Part shown: positions 54,373 to 63,454 of the stretch, piece by piece
Layout of the letters: each line of letters opens with the position of its first letter
How positions within the stretch are numbered: position 1 is the first letter of the stretch
From: Bradyrhizobium sp. JYMT SZCCT0428
GTDB taxonomy: Bacteria > Pseudomonadota > Alphaproteobacteria > Rhizobiales > Xanthobacteraceae
Length of the DNA: 64,000 nt
Assembly: GCF_018131075.1 (NCBI RefSeq)
Contig: NZ_JAFCLS010000001.1
Location: forward strand, 310,001-374,000
Direction of reading: 5' to 3'
Position numbers and translations under genes: made by a program
The notes under the pieces: generated by a model
What the model saw: only the letters and a program-made list of their open reading frames with translations
What the model was told of the DNA's origin: nothing
Database searches by the model: none

Positions 54373-56481
54373 ATGCGCCCTCCTCTGCTCAATCCGCTGT
54401 TTGCTCCGGTCACGACGCTTGCTGGCGTCGGGCCGAAGCAGGACAAATTGCTGCGCTATCTGCTCGGCCGCAGCGAGACGCCGCGGCTGGTCGATCTGCT
54501 GCTGCATCTGCCGGCCAGCGTGATCGATCGCCGCGCGCGGCCAAAAATCCGTGAAGCCGTGCAGGGAACCGTGGTGACGCTCGAAGTCACCGTCGATCGC
54601 CACCGGCCGCCACCGCCGCGCAATTCGCGCGCGCCCTACCTCGTCTATGCCAGCGACGACACCGGCGACGTGGTGCTGACGTTCTTCCGCGCCAAGCCCG
54701 GCAATGTCGAAAAACTGCTTCCCGTAGGCGAGAAGCGCTACGTGTCGGGTACCTTGCAGATGTACGACGGGATTCCCCAGATCGTGCATCCCACCAACAT
54801 CGTGGATGAAGCGGCCTTTGCGAAACTGACCGGCATCGATCCGGTCTATCCCCTGACCGAAGGCCTCGCGCTCGGCTCGCTGCGCCGTGCCGTGGCCCAG
54901 GCGCTGCAAAAGCTCCCCGAACTGCCCGAATGGATCAGCCCGGAAGTGATTCGCCGCTGCCACTTCCCGCCCATCCGTGAAGCGTTCACCCGCGTCCATA
55001 TCCCGGTCGAACTGACGGACATCCTCCCCGATGGCCCGTTCTGGTCGCGGCTCGCCTTCGACGAACTTTTGGCGGGTCAACTGGCGCTGGCGCTGGTGCG
55101 CGCGCAGTTGCGCCGGCCGGCCGGTGATCGCCATGCCGGCGACGGCCATCTGCGCAGCAGGATCATCGACGCTTTGCCTTATGCGCTGACGGCGTCGCAG
55201 CGCGACGCCGTCGCCGCCATCACCGGGGATCTGCGCCAGCCGGTGCGGATGCTGCGGCTGCTGCAGGGCGACGTCGGATCCGGCAAGACGGTGGTCGCGC
55301 TGCTCGCGGCCGCCGCCGTGACCGAGGCCGGCAAGCAGGCCGCACTGATGGCGCCGACCGAAATTTTAGCGCGCCAGCACATCAAGACCATCACGCCGCT
55401 GGCCGAACGCGCCGGCATACGGGTGGCGATCCTCACGGGGCGCGAAAAGGGCAAGGAGCGACGCGAAATCCTGACCCAGCTGGAAGCCGGCGAGATCGAT
55501 TTTCTGGTCGGCACCCACGCGCTGATCCAGGACGACGTGATCTTCAAGGGGCTGGCGCTCGCCGTGGTCGATGAACAGCATCGTTTTGGCGTGCGCGAGC
55601 GCCTCGCGCTCACCAACAAGGGCGAGGCCGTCGACGTTCTGGTGCTGAGCGCGACGCCGATCCCGCGCACGCTGGTGCTGACCTATTTCGGCGACATGGA
55701 CGTCTCGGAATTGCGCGAAAAGCCGGCCGGCCGCCAGCCGATCGATACCCGTACCGTCCCCAACAGCCGGCTCGACGAGGTCATCGACGGCGTCGGCCGT
55801 GCGCTCAAGGCCGGCAAGCTGGTCTACTGGATCTGTCCGCTGGTCGAGGAATCCGAAGCCGAGGGCATCGAGCACCTCACCAACGCCACCGAACGGTTCG
55901 AGCGCCTGCAGCAGCGTTTTGGGGACCGCGTCGGGCTCGTCCACGGCCAGATGAAGGGCACGGAAAAGGACCGCGTGATGGCGCAGTTCGCCGCCCACGA
56001 AATCGGTCTTCTGGTTGCGACCACCGTGGTCGAGGTCGGCGTCGACGTCCCCGCCGCGTCGATCATGGTGATCGAGAACGCCGAGCGCTTTGGCCTCGCC
56101 CAATTGCATCAATTGCGCGGCCGCATCGGCCGCGGCTCAGAGGCGTCAACCTGCCTGTTGCTCTACAAGGAACCGCTCAACGAGATGTCCACCGCGCGGC
56201 TGAAAGTGATCCGCGAAACGTCAGACGGTTTCCGGATCGCCGAGGAAGACCTGAAACTGCGCGGCGAAGGCGACGTGCTCGGCATCCGGCAAAGCGGCCT
56301 GCCCGGCTACCGCATCGCGCGCTCCGAAGTCCACGGCCAGCTCATCACCCAGGCCCGCGACGAGGCGCTGCGGATCATGAAGGACAATCCGAAGCTGAAA
56401 GGCGACCGCGGCGAAGCGCTGCGGTGTTTGCTGTATTTGTATGAGCGCGATGAAGCGATCCCGCTGATCGGGGCTGGGTAA
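54373..56481 (+). CDS. recG: ATP-dependent DNA helicase RecG
   Basis: The 702-residue protein is full length. An N-terminal wedge/OB domain (PKIREAVQGTVVTLEVTVDRH) is followed by a superfamily 2 motor with Walker A GDVGSGKTVVA near 300, DEQHRFGVRERL near 400, SATPIPRTL, and QLHQLRGRIGRG near 580. RecG remodels stalled replication forks and Holliday junctions. No Shine-Dalgarno is obvious because a palindromic repeat sits directly upstream. Confidence 0.96.
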   Translation: MRPPLLNPLFAPVTTLAGVGPKQDKLLRYLLGRSETPRLVDLLLHLPASVIDRRARPKIREAVQGTVVTLEVTVDRHRPPPPRNSRAPYLVYASDDTGDVVLTFFRAKPGNVEKLLPVGEKRYVSGTLQMYDGIPQIVHPTNIVDEAAFAKLTGIDPVYPLTEGLALGSLRRAVAQALQKLPELPEWISPEVIRRCHFPPIREAFTRVHIPVELTDILPDGPFWSRLAFDELLAGQLALALVRAQLRRPAGDRHAGDGHLRSRIIDALPYALTASQRDAVAAITGDLRQPVRMLRLLQGDVGSGKTVVALLAAAAVTEAGKQAALMAPTEILARQHIKTITPLAERAGIRVAILTGREKGKERREILTQLEAGEIDFLVGTHALIQDDVIFKGLALAVVDEQHRFGVRERLALTNKGEAVDVLVLSATPIPRTLVLTYFGDMDVSELREKPAGRQPIDTRTVPNSRLDEVIDGVGRALKAGKLVYWICPLVEESEAEGIEHLTNATERFERLQQRFGDRVGLVHGQMKGTEKDRVMAQFAAHEIGLLVATTVVEVGVDVPAASIMVIENAERFGLAQLHQLRGRIGRGSEASTCLLLYKEPLNEMSTARLKVIRETSDGFRIAEEDLKLRGEGDVLGIRQSGLPGYRIARSEVHGQLITQARDEALRIMKDNPKLKGDRGEALRCLLYLYERDEAIPLIGAG

Positions 56482-56493
56482 AGCTCTATCAGC

Positions 56494-56572
56494 CGTCATT
56501 GCGAGCGAAGCGAAGCAATCCATTCTTTCTTTTTGCGGCGAGATGGATTGCTTCGCTGCGCTCGCAATGACG
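56494..56572. repeat. Dispersed palindrome, CGTCATTGCGAGCG family (copy 2)
   Basis: CGTCATTGCGAGCGAAGCGA to CGCTCGCAATGACG form a near-perfect inverted repeat with a T-rich centre (TTCTTTCTTTTTGCGG). It lies between recG and the GIY-YIG gene, 29 bases before the latter's ATG. Confidence 0.8.
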
Positions 56573-56601
56573 GAGTAAGTTGGACGGTCGGAGAACAGTC
56601 G

Positions 56602-56888
56602 ATGAAAAAACCGTGCGTCTACATCTTCGCAAACAAGCGCCACGGAACGCTCTATACAGGCGTCACCTCCAACTTGCCTAAACGCGCGTATGAGCATCGC
56701 GAGGGGCTGGTGAAGGGCTTCTCAGCCAAATACGGCTGCAAAATTCTGGTTTGGTACGAATTGCATGAAACCATGATCGAGCGATCACCCGGGAAAAGCA
56801 GATCAAAGCCGGCAGTCGCGCGAAGAAGCTGGCGTTGATAGAAGCATTAAACCCGGAATGGAAGGATCTCTACGAGACGCTGATTTGA
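56602..56888 (+). pseudogene. GIY-YIG single-domain nuclease gene with a one-base deletion
   Basis: From ATG 56602 the product reads MKKPCVYIFANKRHGTLYTG, the GIY-YIG start (VYIFANK...LYTGVT), then LPKRAYEHREGLVKGFSAKY and VWYELHETMIE. At about 56782 one base appears to be missing (GAGCG for an expected GAGGCG). The next frame restores ITREKQIKAGSRAKKLALIE and ends NPEWKDLYETLI at TGA 56888. Restored length is about 96 residues, the norm for this family. The gene lies between two copies of the CGTCATTGCGAGCG palindrome. Confidence 0.8.
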
Positions 56889-56904
56889 GGCTCCGCTCCC
56901 TCCC

Positions 56905-56990
56905 CGTCATTGCGAGCGCAGCGAAGCAATCCATCGCACGGCATAACGGATGGATGGATTGCTTCGTCGCAAGGGCTCCTCGCAATGACG
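56905..56990. repeat. Dispersed palindrome, CGTCATTGCGAGCG family (copy 3)
   Basis: CGTCATTGCGAGCGCAGCGA to CTCGCAATGACG, with a central GCACGGCATAACGGATGG shared in type with copy 1 (GCGCGGCATAACGGAGAGG). It begins 16 bases after the GIY-YIG stop. Confidence 0.8.
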
Positions 56991-57006
56991 CCGAGGGGAC
57001 GGTGCC

Positions 57007-57789
57007 CTACTCCACCTTCGCCGGCTGCAGCGTGGCTGCATTCGCGGCGTTGGCGGCACGCGCTGCTTGCGCGGCCTGCGCCGTCGCGGCCAGTGCCGCG
57101 ATCTTCTTCTGCGGATCGGAGCCCGGCTGCACCACGCCCGCGGACATGATCAGGGTCGCGGCGTCTTCGGCACTCATGTCGATTTCGATGATCTTGTTCT
57201 TCGGCACGTAGAAGAAGAACCCCGTGGTCGGGTTCGGTGCGCAGGGCAGGAACACCGAGATGTGCTCATCCTGGCCGGGCAGCTTGTTGGCGATGTCGAC
57301 GCTCGGCGATTGCGAGATCAGCACGATCGACCACATGCCTGGCGAGGGAAACTCGACCAGGCCGACCCGGCGAAAGCTCGATCCGTTCCCCGAAAACAGC
57401 GTCTCGAACACCTGCTTCAGGCCGCGATAGATCGCACGCACCGCCGGAATGCGGCCGAGCAGCCGTTCGCCGAGATCGACCAGGGTCCGGCCGATCAGGT
57501 TCGCGGTCAGGAAACCCAGCAGCGTCAGCGCGATCACGGCGACGATCAGCCCGGAACCCGGCAGCCCGAACGGCAGATAGGTTTCCGGCCGGTAGGCGGT
57601 CGGAACGAAGGGACGGACCAGATTGTCGACCCAGGTGACGAACCACCAGGTCAGATAGAAGGTGATCGCGATCGGTCCGGCGACCACGAGGCCGGTAAGG
57701 AAATAGTTGCGGAAACGGGCCATTAGCCCGCGTGGGGCTTCCGGCGGCACGTCGGCCGGGTTGGACGGGGGCAGATCTTGGGGATTCAT
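57007..57789 (-). CDS. DUF502 membrane protein
   Basis: The 260-residue protein has two membrane segments near the N-terminus (YFLTGLVVAGPIAITFYLTWW, and GLIVAVIALTLLGFLTANLIG) and the DUF502 core with RIPAVRAIYRGLKQVFETLF and FVPTAYRP. The C-terminal 40 residues are Ala-rich. The family is widespread and also known from plant COV proteins; bacterial function is unsettled. It follows glmS in the same direction, with 97 bases between. Confidence 0.9.
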   Translation of the reverse strand: MNPQDLPPSNPADVPPEAPRGLMARFRNYFLTGLVVAGPIAITFYLTWWFVTWVDNLVRPFVPTAYRPETYLPFGLPGSGLIVAVIALTLLGFLTANLIGRTLVDLGERLLGRIPAVRAIYRGLKQVFETLFSGNGSSFRRVGLVEFPSPGMWSIVLISQSPSVDIANKLPGQDEHISVFLPCAPNPTTGFFFYVPKNKIIEIDMSAEDAATLIMSAGVVQPGSDPQKKIAALAATAQAAQAARAANAANAATLQPAKVE

Positions 57790-57886
57790 TGCGGTTCCAG
57801 GTCGCGGGGGCAGCCGGTCTTGTTCCAGCTAAGCCATCCTAGCAGGTTTTTGAAGGCCCGAGATGCCGGCAAGCACGCCCCTGCGG

Positions 57887-59713
57887 CTATTCGACCGTGA
57901 CCGATTTGGCCAGATTTCGCGGCTGATCGACGTCGGTGCCCATCACCACGGCGGTATGATAGGCCAGAAGCTGCACCGGAACGGCATAGACCATGGGCGT
58001 AAAGGTCGCAGCCATGTCGGGCAGCACGATGGTGACCAGGGATTCGATGGTCGCCTCCGCCGCACCCTTGGCATCGGTCATCAGGATGATGTTGCCGCCG
58101 CGGGCAGCCACCTCCTGCATGTTGGAGACGGTCTTTTCGAACACCCGGTCATGCGGCGCGATCACCACGACAGGCATGTTCTCGTCGATCAGCGCGATCG
58201 GGCCGTGCTTGAGCTCGCCGGCGGCATAGCCCTCGGCGTGGATGTAGGAGATTTCCTTCAGCTTCAGCGCGCCTTCCAGCGCCAGCGGATAGCTGGTGCC
58301 GCGGCCGAGATAGAGCACGTCGCGGCATTTGGCGATGTCGCGCGCCAGCTTCTCGATCTGCAGTTCGGTGGTCAGCGCCGCCGCCATCAGGCGGGGAACT
58401 TCGACGAGGCCATGGACCAGCTTGGTCTCGTCCTCGTCGGACAATTCGCCGCGCGCCTTGCCGGCGGCAACGGCCAGCGCGGCCAGCACCATCAGCTGGC
58501 AGGTGAACGCCTTGGTCGAGGCGACGCCGATCTCGGGCCCCGCCAGCGTCTGCAGCACGGTTTCGCTCTCTCGCGCGATCGTCGAGGTCGGCACGTTGAC
58601 CACGGACAGCGTGTGGACGCCTTGCGACTTGGCATAGCGCAGCGCCGCCAGCGTGTCGGCGGTCTCGCCGGACTGCGAAATGAAGATCGCCAGATCGCCC
58701 TTGCGCAGCGGCGCCTCGCGGTAGCGGAATTCCGAGGCGACATCGACCTCGACCGGTACGCGGGCGAGCCGCTCGAACCAGTATTTGGCGATATGGCCGG
58801 CATAGCTCGCGGTGCCGCAGGCGACGATCGCGATGCGCTGCACACCCCTGAAATCGAACGGCAGCGTCACCGGCAGCATCACGCGGTCGGTCGCCATGTC
58901 GACGTAACGCGCCAGCGTATGGCCGACCACTTCCGGCTGCTCGTGGATTTCCTTGGCCATGAAGTGGCGGTAGTTCGCCTTGTCGACCAGCGAACTCGAC
59001 GCCGTGTGCCTGATCGCGTCGCGATGAACGATCGCATTGTCCTTGTCGTAGATGGTGGCGCCCTTGCGCGTCAGCACCACCCAGTCGCCGTCCTCGAGAT
59101 AGCTGACGGTGTTGGTCAGCGGCCCGAGCGCAATCGCGTCCGACCCCAGATACATTTCGCCGTCGCCGTGGCCGATCGCCAGCGGCGGGCCGTTGCGGGC
59201 GCCGATCATCAAATCATTGTCGCCGGCGAAGATGAAGCCGAGCGCGAACGCGCCGCGCAGCTGCGACAGCGCCGCCTTCACCGCTTCCACGGGACCCACG
59301 CCCTGGCCGAGCAGATTGTCGACCAGATGCAGCACGATCTCGGTATCGGTTTCGGTCTTGAAGACCGCGCCCTTTTTCTCCAGCGCCTCGCGCAACTCGC
59401 GAAAATTCTCGATGATGCCGTTATGGACCACGGCGACGCGTTCGGTCGCATGCGGGTGCGCGTTGTTCTCGGTCGGCCGGCCGTGGGTGGCCCAGCGGGT
59501 ATGCCCGATCCCGGTATGGCCGGCGAGCGGTTCGGCCTCCAGCCGCTTTTCGAGGTTTTTCAGTTTGCCCTCGGCGCGGCGCCGCGCCAGATGGTCGCCT
59601 TCCAGCGTGGCGACGCCGGCCGAATCATAGCCGCGATATTCCAGGCGTTTGAGCGAATCCACCAACTGCTCCGCGACCGGAGCGCGTCCGAGAATGCCGA
59701 CAATGCCGCACAT
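57887..59713 (-). CDS. glmS: Glutamine-fructose-6-phosphate aminotransferase GlmS
   Basis: ATG 59713 puts the nucleophile cysteine directly after Met (MCGIVGILG), giving 608 residues; the longer frame to 59761 would block it. The N-terminal glutaminase has RWATHGRPTENNAHPH, and two SIS domains carry CGTASYAGHIAKYWFE and SQSGETADTLAALRYAK. The C-terminus ends NLAKSVTVE, the usual Lys-x-Val-Thr-Val-Glu form. It makes glucosamine-6-phosphate for cell wall and LPS. No glmS ribozyme is expected or seen. Confidence 0.97.
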   Translation of the reverse strand: MCGIVGILGRAPVAEQLVDSLKRLEYRGYDSAGVATLEGDHLARRRAEGKLKNLEKRLEAEPLAGHTGIGHTRWATHGRPTENNAHPHATERVAVVHNGIIENFRELREALEKKGAVFKTETDTEIVLHLVDNLLGQGVGPVEAVKAALSQLRGAFALGFIFAGDNDLMIGARNGPPLAIGHGDGEMYLGSDAIALGPLTNTVSYLEDGDWVVLTRKGATIYDKDNAIVHRDAIRHTASSSLVDKANYRHFMAKEIHEQPEVVGHTLARYVDMATDRVMLPVTLPFDFRGVQRIAIVACGTASYAGHIAKYWFERLARVPVEVDVASEFRYREAPLRKGDLAIFISQSGETADTLAALRYAKSQGVHTLSVVNVPTSTIARESETVLQTLAGPEIGVASTKAFTCQLMVLAALAVAAGKARGELSDEDETKLVHGLVEVPRLMAAALTTELQIEKLARDIAKCRDVLYLGRGTSYPLALEGALKLKEISYIHAEGYAAGELKHGPIALIDENMPVVVIAPHDRVFEKTVSNMQEVAARGGNIILMTDAKGAAEATIESLVTIVLPDMAATFTPMVYAVPVQLLAYHTAVVMGTDVDQPRNLAKSVTVE

Positions 59714-59917
59714 GCGGTTTAATATCCCCAAATCGTCGAAAATTTGCCGAAGCAACGCCACGTTCCCTTAACGGGAAACGCGGCCGCTTACCTACTCAAT
59801 AATTATTGCGGATTGAGACAGTCTTAAACGGCAAGATTAACGTCTACCATTGGTAAACGGCGTCCGACGGACTTAGGCGAACGCGGCGCGAAGGGCAATG
59901 CGTCTTCCCTGCCCGCC

Positions 59918-62900
59918 TTACCAGGCATAGCGAACCACGCCCTTGCCGGCGTAGCTCTCGGTCACGTTCGAGAACTCGCCCTCGAAGGTGCCGGCGATCG
60001 ACCAGCCGTTGAGCCACTTCATCTCGGCGGAACCGGTCACCAGTGCGGCATCAGCGGCCTGCCGTGCACCGTTGACCACGAAGCTCGCGCCCGGCAGCGT
60101 CTGGAACGTGGCACCGATCGAGCGGTCCGGATCGTAATCATGCGCCCAGGCGGCGCGGCCGCGCAGCGTGAAGATGCCGTTCTGCACCGCGAATGATTTG
60201 TCCGTGCGGAGGCCGAGTTCGCTGCGGGTGCTGGTGACGCTCTTGGCGTTGTAAGCGAGTGCAAATGTGTTGGCGCCGACAATCGCCTGCTCGGTGTAAG
60301 CCGGCAGTTCGAACGTTATGAACTGCCCGGCAGCGTATGGCGTCCAGCCAAAGCCTTGGCTGACAAAACGATAGCCGCCCTCGACGCGCCCCGACCACGC
60401 ATTGGCATTGAACTTCGCGCGCAATTGGTCGATGCCGGCGACGGTCACCGTGCGGTCGGTGGTGACATCCTGCCAGCCATAGGCGAGCGCGCCGGTGATA
60501 TAGGCCGGGCCGACATCGTGGCGGATAAACGCACCGGCCTGGAACAGGTCGGAGCGTCCCGAGCCAAATCCATTGACGCTGAAACTGGTGCCGCCGCCGG
60601 CCAGCGCAAAGCCCGCCAGCGTGTTCGGCGAAATGCGATAGTCGGCGCCGACCGCGCCGGCCGCGAGGCTGCTGCGCGTGTTGTTCGATCCGAGTACCGT
60701 GTTGCCGTCTGTCGTCTGCGATCCGCCGAAGCCTGCCGCCCACACGCTCCAGCGCTGCTCGAAGCTTGGCGCAATCGGCGGCGCCTTGGTGTAGATCGCC
60801 GCCAGCGCATCGGTCGGCTTGCGCTTGGCTGCGTAAGCCATGCTCTCTTCGGCGTAGGCATTCGGATTGCCGCCGGCGCTGAAGGGATCGCCACGGCCGG
60901 CGATGAACGGATCGGTCATCACCCCCATGAACTGGTTCATCGCATTGAACGTGGTCTGCTGCGATCCGGTTGCGGTTTCGCCGGAGACTTGCGAAAGCCC
61001 GGCCGGCGTCAGCGTACCGAACACCAGCGGGATGCCGCCGGTGGCGTTGAAGAAGTTCGTCAGCGTATTGGCAACGTTCTGCTGGTTGCGATTGAGGCCG
61101 CTAAGCTGCGCCAGCGCGAGTTGGAGATTGAGATACGCATTATTGGCGTCGTAGCTCAGGCTCGACTGGAAGCCGCCGGGCAGATTGGTGTTCACGATTG
61201 ATCCGAACGTGCCGCTGATGGTGGCGGCGTTGAGGATCGTGTACTTCTTCTCGACATAGCTGCCGGCCGCAAAATTCGCATTCACAGTGGCGCCGCCGAG
61301 CGTCGCCGCACCGGTGACGTTGACGCGATCGGCGTTAGTTGGCGAAACCTCGACCATGTAGCTCGACGCCGCCGCGAACACGAGGTTGCCCTGCACCGTC
61401 AGCAGCCCGATCGAATTGCCCGGCGCCAGCGTACCGCTATTGATGGTGGTGTTGCCGACGGTGCCGTTGCCGCCGAGCGTTGCGCCGGCATTCACCGTGG
61501 TCAGCGCCGACGATGCGATCGAGCCGTTCACCGCCAGCAGGCCTGCGTTGACCGTCGTGTTGCCGGTGTAAGTGCTGTTGCCGGTGAGGTTGAGCGAACC
61601 GGCGCCGTTCTTCTGCAGTGCGCCGGCGCCCGAGACAACGCCGTCGAACTGGACCGCGTTCGAGCGGTTGAAGGCGAGCGTGCCGCTGTTGAGCACGTTG
61701 CCCGCGAGCGAGCCGGTGGTGCCGCCCGCGCCGACCTGCAACTGCGCGCCCGCATTGATGGTGGTGCCGCCGGTGTGCGTAGCGGCGCCGGTCAGGACGA
61801 GATTGCCGGTGTTGGGGCCGATGGTGTTGGGGCTTGCGACGGTCAACGCGCCGTCGCCGGAGATGGTGCCGCTCGACAGACCGCCGCCGACGCGGCCGAT
61901 CACGCCTGCATCGAGGATGAAGCTGCCGGCCGATTGGAGGTTGCGGATGCCGTTACCCGTGGGCGAAGCCCACCCGAAAGTTGCTCCCGCCGCAATGTTC
62001 GTCGCATTCGCCGCTCCCATGAAACCGATGAGAACGAAGGTGGTCTGGCGAACAGTGCCGCCGAGAATGTCCACGGTGAAGCTCTCCGGGAGGCCGAAGC
62101 TGCCGTTAACGAACCCGACGTTGATCAGTCCCGTGCTGCCTGCCTGCCCGAATTGAATCGCGTTGGGGCCAACTGCGAGGCTGAGGCCGCCGGTCAATGT
62201 GAGGGCCTGGCCATTGCCCGCAACCACGTGCAAGGCGCCTCCTGTGCCGACGCTGAGGTTGTTCGCCAGCGTGCCAGTGACGTTGGCGAGGAGCGTGCCG
62301 TTGGCGAAGCTCACTGCGCCGGTGCCGAGACCCGAGGTATTCTGGATCGCGAGCGTGCCGGCCGTGATGGTGGTCCCGCCCGCATAGGTGTTGGTGCCGG
62401 ACAGGGACAGTACGCCGGCGCCGGTCTTCGCGATCGATCCGGACCCGGTGATCACCTGATCCAACGCAGAATCAGTCGGCTGAGCGAATGTGAGCGAGCC
62501 GGTGACGGCGATGTTTCCATCGATGCCCGAAGCGGCATTGCCGAACGTGATGGTGTTGGTGCCGCCGGTAAGGGTGATTGCGTTGGCGCGTGTCACGCCA
62601 TCACCATTCAATCCGCCCCTGATCGTGCCGTTGTTATTGATCGTCAGACCCGCGCCGATGACACCGACGCCACCCGCGCCGTTCGCGCCATTGCCGCCGG
62701 CACTCACCCCGCCAGCACCACCAGCGCCGCCCTGCAGTAGCGCCCCTGCGCCGACATTCAGTGTTCCGCCGGCGGAAAAAATAGCTCCTGCGCCGCCGGT
62801 GCCACCGGCACCGCCGAAACCAGTTGCACTCGCACCACCCGCGCCGCCAGCGCCGCTGATCCGCGCAACTCCAGGGTTGATACTGTAAGTGGCGGTGTTT

Positions 62901-63454
62901 ATGAGCAAAATCTGGGCCCCGCCGGCGCCACCGCCGCCTCCGCCGCCAGTCCCGTTTCCGGCGCCGCCGGCACCACCGGCAGATCCGGTGAAATTCCCCG
63001 CGTCATTCACGACGGCCGACGTCTCCGACAGGTTGAAGCCGCCTCCGCCTCCGCCGCCTCCAGCCCCCGCGGCCCCGCCGGCGCCGCCAACGCCTCCTGT
63101 GCCAAGAGCAGAGGTCGCGCCCAATCCGCCTGCAGCAAGTCCGCTCCCCGCGCCACCTGCGCCCCCGACTCCGACTGCCCCGCCACTGCCGCCGCCGCCA
63201 CCGCCGCCCCCGCCGCTCGCGTTGGCGGTGCCGGCCGTCCCGGTGCCGCCAGTGCCCTGCGCCGGATTATCGACGCCGCCTGCACCGCCGGCCCCCGCGC
63301 CGGTTGCCCCCGATCCGCCCGATCCGCCATCGGCGAACGCAGGGGAGCAGTTGAGGCCGATCGCAAGCAGTGTGACGGAAAGAGATAGCCGTACCAGCGT
63401 GGTGCTTCCCAGCAGGGCACCGCGAAATCGCTTTATCGAACTTGAGGGGCGCAT
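59918..63454 (-). CDS. Autotransporter with Gly-rich head and autotransporter-associated repeats
   Basis: The 1178-residue protein has an extended signal peptide (about 1-41, ending PAFA). Residues about 42-285 are extremely Gly/Ala-rich (GGSGGSGATGAGAGGAGG type). A passenger of beta-helix repeats follows, with several autotransporter-associated strands (AGVLSLSGTNTYAGGTTITAG; SLNLTGNSTYTGNTTVNAGL). The last 270 or so residues form an outer-membrane beta-barrel (WSVWAAGFGGSQTTDG to a terminal aromatic Trp). It would be displayed at the cell surface. Adhesion or matrix binding is typical but not shown. Confidence 0.88.
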   Translation of the reverse strand: MRPSSSIKRFRGALLGSTTLVRLSLSVTLLAIGLNCSPAFADGGSGGSGATGAGAGGAGGVDNPAQGTGGTGTAGTANASGGGGGGGGGSGGAVGVGGAGGAGSGLAAGGLGATSALGTGGVGGAGGAAGAGGGGGGGGFNLSETSAVVNDAGNFTGSAGGAGGAGNGTGGGGGGGAGGAQILLINTATYSINPGVARISGAGGAGGASATGFGGAGGTGGAGAIFSAGGTLNVGAGALLQGGAGGAGGVSAGGNGANGAGGVGVIGAGLTINNNGTIRGGLNGDGVTRANAITLTGGTNTITFGNAASGIDGNIAVTGSLTFAQPTDSALDQVITGSGSIAKTGAGVLSLSGTNTYAGGTTITAGTLAIQNTSGLGTGAVSFANGTLLANVTGTLANNLSVGTGGALHVVAGNGQALTLTGGLSLAVGPNAIQFGQAGSTGLINVGFVNGSFGLPESFTVDILGGTVRQTTFVLIGFMGAANATNIAAGATFGWASPTGNGIRNLQSAGSFILDAGVIGRVGGGLSSGTISGDGALTVASPNTIGPNTGNLVLTGAATHTGGTTINAGAQLQVGAGGTTGSLAGNVLNSGTLAFNRSNAVQFDGVVSGAGALQKNGAGSLNLTGNSTYTGNTTVNAGLLAVNGSIASSALTTVNAGATLGGNGTVGNTTINSGTLAPGNSIGLLTVQGNLVFAAASSYMVEVSPTNADRVNVTGAATLGGATVNANFAAGSYVEKKYTILNAATISGTFGSIVNTNLPGGFQSSLSYDANNAYLNLQLALAQLSGLNRNQQNVANTLTNFFNATGGIPLVFGTLTPAGLSQVSGETATGSQQTTFNAMNQFMGVMTDPFIAGRGDPFSAGGNPNAYAEESMAYAAKRKPTDALAAIYTKAPPIAPSFEQRWSVWAAGFGGSQTTDGNTVLGSNNTRSSLAAGAVGADYRISPNTLAGFALAGGGTSFSVNGFGSGRSDLFQAGAFIRHDVGPAYITGALAYGWQDVTTDRTVTVAGIDQLRAKFNANAWSGRVEGGYRFVSQGFGWTPYAAGQFITFELPAYTEQAIVGANTFALAYNAKSVTSTRSELGLRTDKSFAVQNGIFTLRGRAAWAHDYDPDRSIGATFQTLPGASFVVNGARQAADAALVTGSAEMKWLNGWSIAGTFEGEFSNVTESYAGKGVVRYAW

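Noticed and set aside
57863..59722. 619-codon plus-strand frame opposite glmS
   Set aside because: Shadow of GlmS, with biased composition and no domain.
59714..59917. glmS-type ribozyme or riboswitch upstream of glmS
   Set aside because: No conserved ribozyme core is visible, and the element is known from Gram-positive bacteria.
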